Assembly: GCA_963932465.1 (NCBI GenBank)
Contig: OZ010792.1
Location: 186,281,377 to 186,345,376, forward strand
Direction: 5' to 3'
From: Maratus speciosus
Lineage: Eukaryota > Arthropoda > Arachnida > Araneae > Salticidae
DNA: 64,000 nucleotides
Shown here piece after piece: positions 1 to 10,235 of the stretch. The notes beneath the pieces are model-generated. The model was not told the DNA's origin. It saw nothing but the letters and a program-made list of their open reading frames with translations, and did no database searches. Each line of letters begins with the position of its first letter. The first letter of the stretch is position 1. The translations under genes and the position numbers were made by a program.

Positions 1-1173
1 AATTTTTATTTTAAGTTTTCGGATATGGCAAGTAGGTCCTTCCTGCATTTGGAAAAAATTCGCCGGTAGGGGGCGCTGTAACAGCGATTTTTGTGCGATT
101 TTGAATATTGTACCACCCAAAAGTGCATGAAGTTATGCATAGAATTGAACCAAATTTTTATTTTAAGTTTTCGGATATGGCAAGCAGATCCTCCCTGAAT
201 TTGGAAAAAATTCGCCGGTAGGGGGCGCTGTAATAGTGATTTTTGTGCGATTTTGAATATTGTACCATCCAAAAGTGTATGAAGTTATGCATAGAATTGA
301 ACCAAATTTTTACTTTAAGTTCTTGGCTATGGCAAGCAGGTCCTTCCTTAATTTGGAAAAAAATCGCCGGTAGTGGGCGCTGTAATAGCGATTTTTCTGT
401 CATTTTGAATATTGTACCATCGAAAAGTGTATGAAGTTATGCATAGAATTGAGCCAAATTTTTTGTGTTTGTTCTTGGTCATGGCACGAAGGTCCTCACT
501 GAATTTGGAAAAATTCCGCCTGAAGGGGGCGCTATAATTGCGATGTCTGTACCATTTTCATTATTGTACCATCGAAAAGTGTATGGAGTTATGTATATAA
601 TTGAACCAAATTTTTTGTGCATGTTTCTGGCTATGGCAAGCAAGTCATCCCTGAACTTAAAAAAATTCCGCCAGAAGGGGGCGCTATAATTGCGATCTCT
701 GTGCATTTTCATTATTGTACAATCGAAAAGTGTATGAAGTTATGCATACAATTGAACCTAATTTTTTGTGCATGTTTTTGGCTTTGGACAACAGGTTCTC
801 CTTGAATTAGGAAATATTGCACAGTAAAGGTGTTCTGTGATAGCAATTTTTGTATACTTTTCTTGATTTTTTGTAGTTCTGTTGTCCATCGGCGGCTCGT
901 GCAAAGGCGGGAACTCGCTTCCTGCTAAGCCGGCTATTCGCAAACATCTGATAACAACAGAATAAGCAAAAACTATTAATTTTAGCAAATATCATGATAT
1001 AGATTAAGTCGTTTTTAGTTCGTTTAATTGACTGAAGCAGAAATTTAGGATGAAAATCAAAGTTGGTATAGTATTGAACTAATAATATTGAAATATTATC
1101 ATGTGTAACTAGTTTTTGAAATATTAAGATGTATAAGATAGAAGAAAGTTTTGGGATTGGCACATCCAACTAG
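1..1173 (+). repeat. HINE/Helentron-like element, copy 1 (5' end outside window)
   Basis: Positions 1 to about 815 are a tandem array with a 152-bp period. The anchor GTACCA recurs at 110, 262, 414, 566 and 717. Each unit carries a GTATGAAGTTATGCATA-like block and a GGGGGCGCT block. A non-repetitive tail from about 816 ends in CACATCCAACTAG at 1173, followed by a T run. The same array, tail and end recur at 1599-3412, so this is one defined element and not a simple satellite. Central tandem repeats, subterminal repeats, a CTAG end and a T-rich insertion site fit non-autonomous Helentrons (HINEs); that family assignment is inference. Open frames in this array are by-products of the repeat. Confidence 0.6.
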
Positions 1174-1509
1174 TTTTTATTGTATGTGAATAGTGAGAAC
1201 TGTTCAACCATTTAATTCATATTGTTTACTGCCATTTGTCACTAACTTATTTCATCATTATCTATTTTTATTATATTGTTTGATAATTATTTAAGTCATC
1301 TGTTTCGTCAAATAAACGTTAGTTTTATTTCAAACTTAAATGCATCTTTACTTGTTTTACACTTTTACATTTTCTCAGTCACTATCCTGTCATGGTTACC
1401 TACAGCACTTAAAGTTAAAATATATTCCATACTCTGCTATAATTTTAGTAATTCTACACCGGTCCTGTTTCCGGACCGAGAACAATTTTGATGGATAGTT
1501 GTCAAACGG

Positions 1510-3622
1510 TTAAAAACTGCAACAAACTATAGTTTAATACATAGTTCAAAATATTTTTTTTATATTTGTGTTTTGTAAATAGTCTCAAGAATATTCATTT
1601 TTACTTTCTTCTACCTTCAATAGAAGAAAGTATTATAATAGAAATTTTTTTCGACTTCCGGTTTTCGACGGATTTGCACGTTTTAGGGGTCAGAGATCCC
1701 AAAAAACATGTTTATAGAAAATGTCTGTCTGCCTGTGTATCCGTCTGTCTGTCGCCATTGTACCATCAAAAAGTGTATGAAGTTATGCATAGAATTGAAC
1801 CAAATTTTTATTTTAAGTTTTTGGCTATGGCAAGCACGTCCTTCCTGAATTTGGAAAAAATTCGCCGGTAGCGGGCGCTGTAATAGCGATTTTGAATATT
1901 GTACCATCCAAAAGTGTATGAAGTTATGCATACAATTCAACCAAATTTTTATTTTAAGTTTTTGGATATGGCAAGTGAGTCCTCCCTGAATTTGGAAAAA
2001 ATTCGCCGATAGGGGGCGCTGTAACAGCGATTTTGAATATCGTACCATTCAAAAGTGTATGAAGCTATGCATAGAATTGAACCAAATTTTTATTTTAAGT
2101 TTTTGGCTATGGCAAGCAGATCCTCCCTGAATTTGGAAAACATTCGCCGGTACGGGACACTGTAATAGCAATTTTTGTGCGATTTTGAATATTGTACCAT
2201 CGAAAAGTGTATGAAGTTATACATAGAATTGAACCAAAATTTTTTTTTAAGTTCTTGGCTATGACAAGCAGGTCCTTCCTTAATTTGGAAAAAAATCGCC
2301 GGTATGGGGCGCTGTAATAGTGATTTTTGTACCATTTTGAATATTGTACCATCGAAAAGTGTATGAAGTTATGCATAGAATTGAACCAAATTTTTTGTGT
2401 TAGTTTTTGGTCATTGCACAAAGGTCCTCCCTGAATTTGGAAAAATTCTGCCGGAAGGGGGCGCTATAATTGCGATGTCTGTACGATTTTCATTATTGTA
2501 CCATCGAAAAGTGTATGAAGTTATGCATATAATTGAAACAAATTTTTTTTGCATGTTTCTGGCTGTGGCAAGCAAGTCCTCCCTGAATTTGAAAAATATC
2601 AGCCAGAAGGGGGCACTGTAATAGCAATGTCTGTGCCATTTTCATTATTGTACCATCAAAAACTGCATAAAATGATGCATAGAATTGAACCAAATTTTTT
2701 GTGTATGTGTAAGGCTATGGTCGGTAGGTCCTCCCTGAGCTTGAAAAAATTCCACCAGGTGGGAGTGCTATAATTGCGATGTCTGCGCCATTTTTATTAT
2801 TGTACCATCAAAAAGTGTATGAAGTTATGCATAGAATTGAACCAAATATTTTGTGTATGTTTCTTGCTATGGCAAGCAAGTCCTCCCTGAATTTGAAAAA
2901 CATGTGCCGGAAGGGGAGCGCTATAATAGTGATGTTCGTGCCATTTTCTTTATTGTACCATTGAAAAGTGTATAAAATTATGCATACAATTGAACCAAAT
3001 TTTTTGTGCATAATTTTGGATATGGCTAACAGGTCCTCCTTGAATTTGGAAATATTGCACGGTAAAGGGGCTTTGTGATAGCGATTTTTGTATACTTTTC
3101 TTGATTTTTCGTAGTTCTATTGTGCATCAGCGGCTCACGCAATGGCAGGAACTCGCGTCCTGCTAAGCCGGCTATTCACAAACAGCTGATAACAACAGAA
3201 TAAGGAAAAACTATTAATTTTAACAAATATCATGATATAGATTAACTCGTTTTTAGTCCGTTTAATTGACTGAAGCAAAAAATTTAAGAAGAAAATGAAA
3301 GTTGCTATAGCATTGAACTAACAATATTGAAGTATTAACATGTGTAACTACTTTTTAAAATATTAAGATGTATAAGATAGAAGAAAGTTTTGGGACTGGC
3401 ACATCCAACTAGTTTTTTATATTGTGAAGTGTTACAAGTATTGTGTTCAGCATATTATTCTAAAGTATTTAATCTTCAAATAAATGTTTTTTGTTCATCC
3501 TAAGAAGAATATATTTCTACTGAATAATACATCAAAACATAAAGATAAAACTTTTAACTTTTTTATTGTTTACTATTGAGGAATTTCGTATTCATACCTT
3601 CACATGGAATAACATTCCAACA
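1510..3622 (+). repeat. copia 5' LTR remnant, split by an insertion
   Basis: 1510-1598 matches the 3' LTR from about 25096 (TTAAAAACTGCAACAAAC...), and 3413-3622 matches the rest of it up to the terminal TTCCAACA. The two LTRs differ at only scattered positions. The first ~190 bases of the LTR (TGTTAGAG...) are absent: sequence before 1510 does not match. The interruption at 1599-3412 is the HINE-like element. In the uninterrupted 3' LTR the site reads TTCATATTTTTT. Confidence 0.85.
1599..3412 (+). repeat. HINE/Helentron-like element, copy 2, complete
   Basis: The head at 1603-1631 is a perfect hairpin, ACTTTCTTCTA and TAGAAGAAAGT with a 7-base loop. Next come a short unique head with GTCTGTCTGCC-type repeats and nine tandem units (anchors at 1760, 1901, 2042, 2194, 2346, 2498, 2650, 2802, 2955). 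Two of the unit steps are 141 bp because about 11 bases are missing; the others are 152-153. The tail matches 816-1173 of copy 1. Near the 3' end TAGAAGAAAG recurs (3378-3387), so it is a subterminal inverted repeat of the head. The end is CCAACTAG followed by T. It has no coding capacity. The copia LTR gives both flanks and an unoccupied site, so the borders are known to within a few bases. Confidence 0.75.
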
Positions 3623-4062
3623 GTCGATTAAGAGACTGATATTATCTGAATTTTAAATGTAATTATATCAAAGAAGAAAATATACTTAAATTCAAAGAAA
3701 TAATTATTTTCTGAATGTTGTATTTTTCACAAGTGAATGATTTAAAAGAAAATTCAAAAAATTGTTCTTATTTTGAAATCAAAAGTATTGTGTATTTATA
3801 AGAAAAGAAATTATTTTGAAGTTTATTTTGTCAGTTTCTTATGCAAATTGAAAATGTAAATGTTATGTTTTAAACAAAGATTTGAAAATTTAAGAACAGT
3901 TTTTTCTGAAATCAAAAGTAACTTCAAAAATTGTTCTCAAAAATTTTATTTTGTTCTTATTTCATCATTAGCATTATATTTGAGTTCATAATTGTTGTTT
4001 TGATGTATTAATAAGATAAAAAGTTTTACTTCTGCAAAATAAGTAAATATTATTATATCATA
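3623..4062 (+). other. copia leader between LTR and gag
   Basis: This is AT-rich sequence with no recognisable coding content or other element. It starts directly after the LTR end CCAACA at 3622. I could not recognise a primer binding site with a TGG start. Confidence 0.5.
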
Positions 4063-4624
4063 ATGTCTAGTCTTAAAGAATCTCATTATGTTGATAAGCT
4101 AACTGATGATAATTATTCAATATGGAAGTTCAAAATAGAACAATTGTTAATCATAGAAGGTCTGTATGATGCTGTATTTGAACCTAAAAAGGAAAATGAT
4201 GACAAATGGGTAAAAAATGATGGAAATGCTAGGGCATTAATTTGTTTAAATATCTCAGATTCACAAATTGTACATGTCAGACATGCTAAAAGTGCTAATA
4301 AAACATATGATCAATTGAAATATGTTCATGAAAGAGTAAATTTAACAAATAAACTTTATCTTCTTAGGAAACAAACAGGGGGACCATTAAATATAATGAA
4401 AGTGTAAAAATGCAGGAACATATAATTCTGTCTTAGAATTGGCAGAAAAATTAAGAAGTATAGGTGAAGTAATACAAGATGATAATTTAATAGCTATTTT
4501 GCTCTGTTCCTTACCAAATTATTACAGTACCTTTATAACTGCTATTGAAAGTAATTATGAAACAGACTTATCATTAAAATGTGTTCAAAACAAATTAATT
4601 GATCAGTATCTTAGAAGAGTTTAA
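4063..4624 (+). pseudogene. copia gag, N-terminal part, frameshifted
   Basis: The start codon at 4063 opens a frame with the copia gag signature: a 'LTDDNYSIWKFKIEQLL' block at residues 11-27 and an 'ARALICLNIS' block further on. The frame breaks near 4407 and continues at about 4439 in another frame ('SLPNYYSTFITAIE'), stopping at 4622-4624. Copia gag polyproteins coat the RNA genome in virus-like particles. The rest of gag, including the zinc knuckle, lies 15.7 kb downstream at 20323 because BEL/Pao inserted at 4663. Confidence 0.85.
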
Positions 4625-4657
4625 ACTAAACAAATTTCAACAAAATTTGAATCTATT

Positions 4658-4662
4658 GCTTT
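4658..4662. repeat. Target-site duplication of BEL/Pao (left), GCTTT
   Basis: GCTTT immediately precedes the LTR start TGTTCC at 4663. The same five bases follow the 3' LTR end TTCTTCA at 20318-20322. A 5-bp TSD is usual for BEL/Pao integrase. Confidence 0.9.
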
Positions 4663-5529
4663 TGTTCCATGTAGAGAGACATGTCGCGCCACCTATAATT
4701 AAAATCCCAGTGACTATTATCTGAAGTGAACAGTGGCGTAGGAACTTTGTACAAACAGGGGGAGCCGGGGCATATTGCGGAAAGCTAGTGGTGTGGATCA
4801 TTTCGTTCATTTTGGAGGTTTCCTTCATAATGTTGCACGTTTCACAAACAGAAGTATAAAATAGCAGTATATCAAAAGATCACCAACTCTTTAATCCAGT
4901 TAAAATAATTTTTAATAGATATACTTGATAAATAGAAACTTAATTTATGTGTGATCCCAAATAATATTCAAATTTAAGGCTTCTCCCACTTCCATTTGCC
5001 AAAAATTAAAGTGCTTTCTGTTGTTTTGCTTACAAATTCTTTACAAATCTCTTCCAAATTAATTTTAAAGGCCTCTTCTTTATAAATATGTTATCGGTAC
5101 AGGTAATTTGTAGTAGACGTACATAAGACCCCCTTTTTTCTGGAAATCAGGAGGGTTGTAAAGAATGAGAAAAAGGGTGAAGGCACAAACAAGTGTGCTC
5201 ACCACCCTCTCTCTTTCTTCTCTTTGTTGTTTATTGCGTGAATTTCCTAGAAAAAGTATACTTTATTTTTTAATTCAGCAATGTATCGTAAACAGATGTG
5301 GTGAGAGAATTTCTCACGGGGGAGCTGAGCCCATCTGAAATATTCCAGGGGGAGCCACAGCTCCCCGGTTTCTATGCCCTTGGAAGTGAAGTGAAGTAAG
5401 CTTTGATTATTGTGTTGAGATGTGAGTATTGGAGAAAGCAGCTGTGCGCTGCTTTTGTGTTAATAAAGTGATATATAAAGTAACCAGCGCCTTGAAAAAA
5501 ATTGACCAAAATTTTTATTTTTTTCTTCA
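4663..5529 (+). repeat. BEL/Pao 5' LTR, interrupted by a hAT MITE
   Basis: 4663-4730 and 5391-5529 match the 3' LTR at 20111-20317, apart from the part near the 3' end after GCGCCTTGAAA, which has diverged. The LTR contains AATAAAG at 5462-5468, a possible polyadenylation signal. It ends TTCTTCA at 5529, followed by TGGTTCGTCC, which is where a primer binding site starting TGG would be. Confidence 0.88.
4731..5382. mobile_element. Non-autonomous hAT element in BEL 5' LTR
   Basis: The ends are CAGTGGCGTAGGAAC and the inverted CAAGGGCATAGAAAC, imperfect TIRs of hAT type. The 8-bp TSD GAAGTGAA is exact at 4723-4730 and 5383-5390. The element is 652 bp with no hAT transposase, and the empty site can be read from the 3' LTR at 20111-20317. 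hAT transposases generate 8-bp duplications. Confidence 0.9.
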
Positions 5530-5809
5530 TGGTTCGTCCACGCAGCGGAGGAGTATAATTTAAATAATTCGTGTGCTTTCTATAATAAGAACAAATTCAA
5601 ACTATATGTGAGGTAGTTTTAGTTTGTGCTTAAAGATGTTTAGTTCACCTTTTTAGTGAGAGACTTGTGATAATTTGTGCCTAATAGGAAAAGTATTGTG
5701 ACTAAGAAGATTTCAGTGTTGAGATTTTTTTTATAAATGTGCCCCTGGATTTAACACAGCTTGCCACAGCAACTGAGGTAAGAGCAATTTTCCTAGTTTT
5801 GATTTAGAT
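5530..5809 (+). other. BEL/Pao leader with primer-binding-site position
   Basis: TGGTTCGTCC at 5530-5539 adjoins the LTR end and is a plausible tRNA primer binding site; I cannot assign the tRNA. The remainder is non-coding leader with no other structure that I recognise. Confidence 0.5.
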
Positions 5810-6734
5810 AAATTATATCTATTATTGATAATTTAAATAAAGATGAGCTTAAGCTTGTTGTTGAGGAATTAGGTTTAACTGGTCCTGAAAGCAGTAAAAT
5901 TATAGATTTAAGAGATATTATAGAGAAAAGTGAGCATTACTCAAATGAGCAATTAATGAAAGACGTAGTCAATTCGGTTGTTGAGGAGTATAAATCACGA
6001 AAAGAAGCTGAGAAATCTAAACTAGAACTAGAAAAAATTAAATTAGTGCAATTAGAAAAAGAGTTGGAAATAGCAAATATTCCAAAGAACCATCCCAAAA
6101 TTCTGAATTTGAAAAAATTAAATTAGCTCAGTTAGAGAAAGAATTAGAATTGGCCAAAGTGCATAGAGACTCTTGAGAAAATTTGACGTCCTTAACAAAA
6201 AAATCGCAAATGGAGATAGTGAGCAATAACCTAGAAAGTTTTATGAAAAGTGTTAAAACATTAACTATCCGAGTACCGACGAGAGCTGAGTCATTTAATC
6301 TTTTCTTTCAATCACTTGAAAAAGCGTTCAAAACTAAAAATGTACCTGAAGAGTTTAAGGCAGAAATTCTTCTAAAAATTCTTGGGGAAAAAGCGAGTAA
6401 TTTAATGATTTATTTGTCAGAGGATGAGTTGATTAGCTATGATAAATTGAAAACTACAGTCTTAATGGAATTTCAACCTACTGTGCAAGAGTGTTTAAAT
6501 AATTTCAGGAGAAAGCAAAAATTACCGTCGAAAAATTACGTTCAATTTGCATCCAGGTTGAAATCAATATTTCTATATTACTGTAGGCTGCGTGAAGTAA
6601 ATGATTTTAAATCATTATGCCGTCTGATCGTTTCAGACAGAATTTTCAATTCGTTAGATCGTAAATTAATGAGTCATATCGCAATTAAACAAGCAGAATC
6701 ATATTTTAAACCACAGCAACTTGGCAGAGAATAA
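5810..6734 (+). pseudogene. BEL/Pao gag
   Basis: From about 5840 a frame reads 'NKDELKLVVEELGLTGPES', a leucine-rich N-terminal gag motif also found in many arthropod BEL and gypsy elements, followed by a charged coiled-coil-like stretch (KLELEKIKL). After a stop near 6175 the frame 6183-6734 (183 residues) shows 'FNLFFQSLEKAFKTKNVPEE', 'AEILLKILGEKASNL' and 'YVQFASRLKSIFLYYC', the capsid-like helical region. I infer that the two parts were one gag before decay. The zinc knuckle follows at about 6890. Confidence 0.75.
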
Positions 6735-6879
6735 TGCAATATTTTTTTATCAGTTAAAAATAAAAACAGAAATGAATCAAATGCGTATTTGAGAAATTTC
6801 GTAAGTGAAAATAAACAAATAGTGGGAAATAAATTGCAAAATGCACGGCCTCAAGAGGGTGTTTTAAATGTTTTCTTTT

Positions 6880-7065
6880 TGGAAACAAAAAATAATAAAT
6901 GTGTTTTGTGTAAACCTCTTGCATATCATGCATTACATTCTTGTCCGTAATTCAAAAAACTTTTGATAAAAGAAAGAGTTGAAGTTGTGAAATTAAATAA
7001 AGCATGTTTTAAATGTTTAAATTATAACTGTTGCATACAGAAATGTAATTATAAAAACTAAGGAT
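6880..7065 (+). pseudogene. BEL/Pao gag zinc-knuckle region
   Basis: The translation from about 6898 contains CVLCKPLAYHALHSCP and then, after a stop, 'KLNKACFKCLNYNCC'. Paired cysteine/histidine knuckles with the text 'ACFKCL' are typical of the BEL/Pao gag-pol junction. In-frame stops disrupt it. Confidence 0.7.
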
Positions 7066-7085
7066 GTGGGCTACCCCATAACCAG

Positions 7086-7511
7086 TTGATACATTTTCTG
7101 ATGGAAGAAAATGATTTGAGTAATAATCAAAATAAATTTCGAGGTCATGTGTTTCAAGTAGGTGCAGAAATAAAAAGTTCACCAAGCGAAGAAAAATTTT
7201 CTTTTCCTCCGAGCCAGACTGTCGCCACTGGTTTCCTAAAAAATAAAACAAAAACTATGTTATTGAGTACCACACGAATTTTCATTAAAGATAAATTTTT
7301 GGAATGGCAGGAAATTAGATGTTTATTGGATGTCAGATCACAAGCCTGTTTGATTACTTCTCAGTGTGCTAATTGACTGCAACTTAAAATTAATAAAACA
7401 AATACTTTAATTTCATGTTTAGATGATTCTTCTATGACGGTAAAGGGTTGCGTAAAGACAAAAATCACGAATAGAAATGAAAGTTTTGAAAGGGAATTGA
7501 CTATGTTAGTA
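7086..7511 (+). pseudogene. BEL/Pao aspartic protease, N-terminal part
   Basis: The frame at 7086-7376 leads into 'EIRCLLDVRSQACLITSQCA'. This aligns by eye with the BEL protease active-site region, where the family has LLDSGSQ; here the catalytic D is kept and S-G is changed to V-R. A stop follows at 7374-7376, but related sequence continues to 7511, where a Tigger element interrupts. The protein resumes at 14427. The protease would process the polyprotein in particles. Confidence 0.72.
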
Positions 7512-7737
7512 CAGTATAGGATCTATTATCCGGCGTCCCGATATCCGGAACACTCTAAAAACCGGAACGCTAAACCATCCAAAACCGAAACTTAGTGAAA
7601 GCTTTCATTTCATAAAAATTTGCAGTTTTTTTTAAATTATTATTTTATTGAAGAGTTAACATGCTTTATAAATGGATAGTTTGAATATTTTAAACTTTTT
7701 CTCATACACCTCAAGGTATCATAATATCCCATTAATC

Positions 7738-7753
7738 CCCCCCCCCCCCCCCC
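7738..7753. repeat. Poly-C tract
   Basis: About 16 consecutive C after AATC, inside the Tigger element. Length is likely unstable. Confidence 0.8.
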
Positions 7754-8305
7754 ACACGGCAAAAAATTGTAAACTAATCGAAGAGGCTGCCTACAGGGAT
7801 TAAAATTGGCTATCGAAATCTACCGCCTGTTGAAACCCGAAAATGTTTATAAGAATAGTCCAAAGCCTCCCCTGATATTCAGATTTTTTTTTTTTTGTGA
7901 ACCAAGATAATTAAAAAACAGCACTTAAAAAGCACGAACTTAAAAGCGCGCTCTCCCTGCGATCCCACTTATGACGCTCCTGTGAAAGATAAGAATTGAA
8001 TATACGCAATCATCGGACATAAGTTCTCTTTCGATCATTTTTATGACTTTGCATCGGCGTAACTTTTAGAAATATCGGAAAACTAACTACATATTCTTAA
8101 ATTTCGTATTTTTCTGTTTCAAACGCTAAAATCCATTATAAAAAATTTTAATTTTAACCTTTTGAAAAAAATTATTTTCCAAACATCACTTAGAATTTGA
8201 ACGCGTTTTCCGCAATCGAAAATCTGCTGGCAAGCTCCGACCTTTGACGTCATCTAAAGGTGCACCAAGGCTAACGAAAAAGACAGGCTACCACGGTACA
8301 TTCTA

Positions 8306-8414
8306 CATGTCTTTTTTTACAGACTGCTACAGTGACGTGATGTTCTTTTTGTGCACCTGCATTGGTGCATTCGAGCATCACGTGACTCCGGCGGTCTGTA
8401 AAAAAAGATACATG
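8306..8414. repeat. 109-bp foldback hairpin
   Basis: An arm starting CATGTCTTTTTTTACAGAC at 8306 pairs with an inverted arm ending GTCTGTAAAAAAAGATACATG at 8414; the arms are ~38 bp and imperfect. The loop holds a second small hairpin, TGCACC and GGTGCA. It may be a MITE core or an RNA hairpin. No function is shown. Confidence 0.65.
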
Positions 8415-9437
8415 CATCCGTTTGGCCGTACAATGTACGGATTTTCAGCACCGTGCGAAAGGGGGGGCAAAGGGGGCGGTCGCCCCGGGCGCGGAAATTT
8501 AGGGGCGCCAAATTTGTACTACCGATTTCCGGGTTTTTTTTATTGTCGATCATTTTCATAGGAATTTTTTTTTTCACTCTTCGATATTCTATATTTTCTA
8601 AAACTAAATGTATACATTTACATATCGGGAATATTTTTCCCAATGGAAGTATGTACATTTTTCATTTCAAAATTATTGCGTTGTTCAATTTATTTACTTT
8701 TCATTGAGCTCTTTAGATCTGATGATTTTATAACATGCTTTTGTGATATTTTATTGCGGTGTTTCTTAAACTTTTGCTCTCTGCGGGCCCTTTACATCGT
8801 ATACGAAAGTTTCTGCCACCTGCCACACTCAGTGAATATGAATTGCTAACCTATTCTGATTCCATTATGGGATCATTCTTATAGTCATTCGGTCATTACT
8901 TTGTTGTTAAAAAAAGGTCCAGCACAGGATGAAAATGCTGATTACATGAAATCTGCGATTGCATAAGGACTACAATTTTCCAAACTAACGTTCAAGAAAA
9001 TTATACCTAGTGGAGAAATTATTAACGGTGATTGCGGCTGATTGGATAACTTAATTAAGGGAATCACTATATTTTGTTTTCTCTTTTTACTATTCACCAA
9101 TTATCATGATCGCCCTCCAAAGTTAGCCAATCCAGATTGTGGGTTTTCATGTGGAAGAAATTAAATCTTAAAATTCCTGAGCATAAAAATGCTCTAGAAC
9201 GCAGGAATGCATGCATTCGCTAAAAGAAACTTGAGAGACGTCTAAAATTAAATCATATAATCGACAGCAAATTTGAAAAGAGCTAAAGTGAAAATTATTG
9301 AAAGTGAAAAATATAAATGGCAAAATATATTCAGGATGAAATTATGAACTTTCTTGCCAATGAAGTAAGAAAAACGATTGTAGAAGAAATTAATAGAGCA
9401 AGGTATTTTTGAATTTCGTTCGATCGCACTCCATATA

Positions 9438-10235
9438 CTGAGTGTCCTAAAATGGACTGACTGTTTTTAAAATCCAGTAATCTGTAAATGGTGACAGCTA
9501 TTAAAAAAAAAATTGCGGGAAGGTAATGTAAAATGTCAGTATTTTTTTACCTCGATTCCCGACTTTAGTTCCAAATAGAAACTATAGATGGCGCTGCAAG
9601 CAGGGATGACCACCTCGGGAACTCAGCTTACGCTTTAGAGTGATAGTGCAATCCCGAGGGGCAGACCAAATCCACTAGCTGCTCGCGTTACAAATGACTT
9701 TTTCAATTCTTATACTGCAGTTTTACAATTTCACATACAACATAAATATCGATGATTTGTTGGCGAATTAAACAGTTTTATAGTCAATTCAGGTTACAGC
9801 AGTATACTTTATTAAACCATATTCGTGTAATTCAATCAAGTTTATACTGAATTGACAATTATGCCAGCAATGTATAACCACACAAGCACTATAAAGACAA
9901 CATGTAGCGCCATAGGTGCTCAATCAAGGCCAAAACCGAAATCGCCCAACACTGATGCGAAAAGAGGAGGCTAAATGTATGGAGTGGGTCTCATTCTCCA
10001 ATACAATCTTATTTTTAGAAGCCTATTCTATATATTTAACCTTCTTCCTTCGCATGATGCTAGGGAATTTCAGTTTAGACCTCCATTGAGTGCTTATTGC
10101 TTGCCATCTATCTCTGCTATTTGGAACTAAAACCAAGAACCTCAGTAAAAAAACTCTCCTGCAAGAATTTCTTTTAATAATGGTAACCATTTGCAAGTTA
10201 CTGAATTTTAAACACAGTCCAGATTAGGAATCCAG
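9438..10235. mobile_element. TA-flanked MITE (mariner-like) inside hAT
   Basis: The ends CTGAGTGTCCTAA and the inverted CTGGATTCCTAA start long imperfect TIRs, alignable for well over 100 bp (GGACTG, TTTAAAAT, CAGTAA, AAATGGT blocks on both sides). TA flanks both ends (9436-9437, 10236-10237). Removing it joins two parts of the hAT transposase, which confirms the borders. It carries a 60-bp block (9601-9660) shared with the MITE at 58001-58623. Confidence 0.82.
9601..9660 (+). other. Conserved 60-bp hairpin core, copy 1
   Basis: It aligns without gaps to 58351-58410, with 51 of 60 positions equal by my count. It starts CAGGGATGACC. An 8-bp perfect stem CCTCGGGA and TCCCGAGG encloses a CAGCTT...CTTTAGAG loop. 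The block lies in MITEs with different ends. Confidence 0.75.

Noticed and set aside
1..3060. Many 60-120-codon frames on both strands in the 152-bp arrays
   Set aside because: Each is the same text repeated with the array period, with no start context or known domain.
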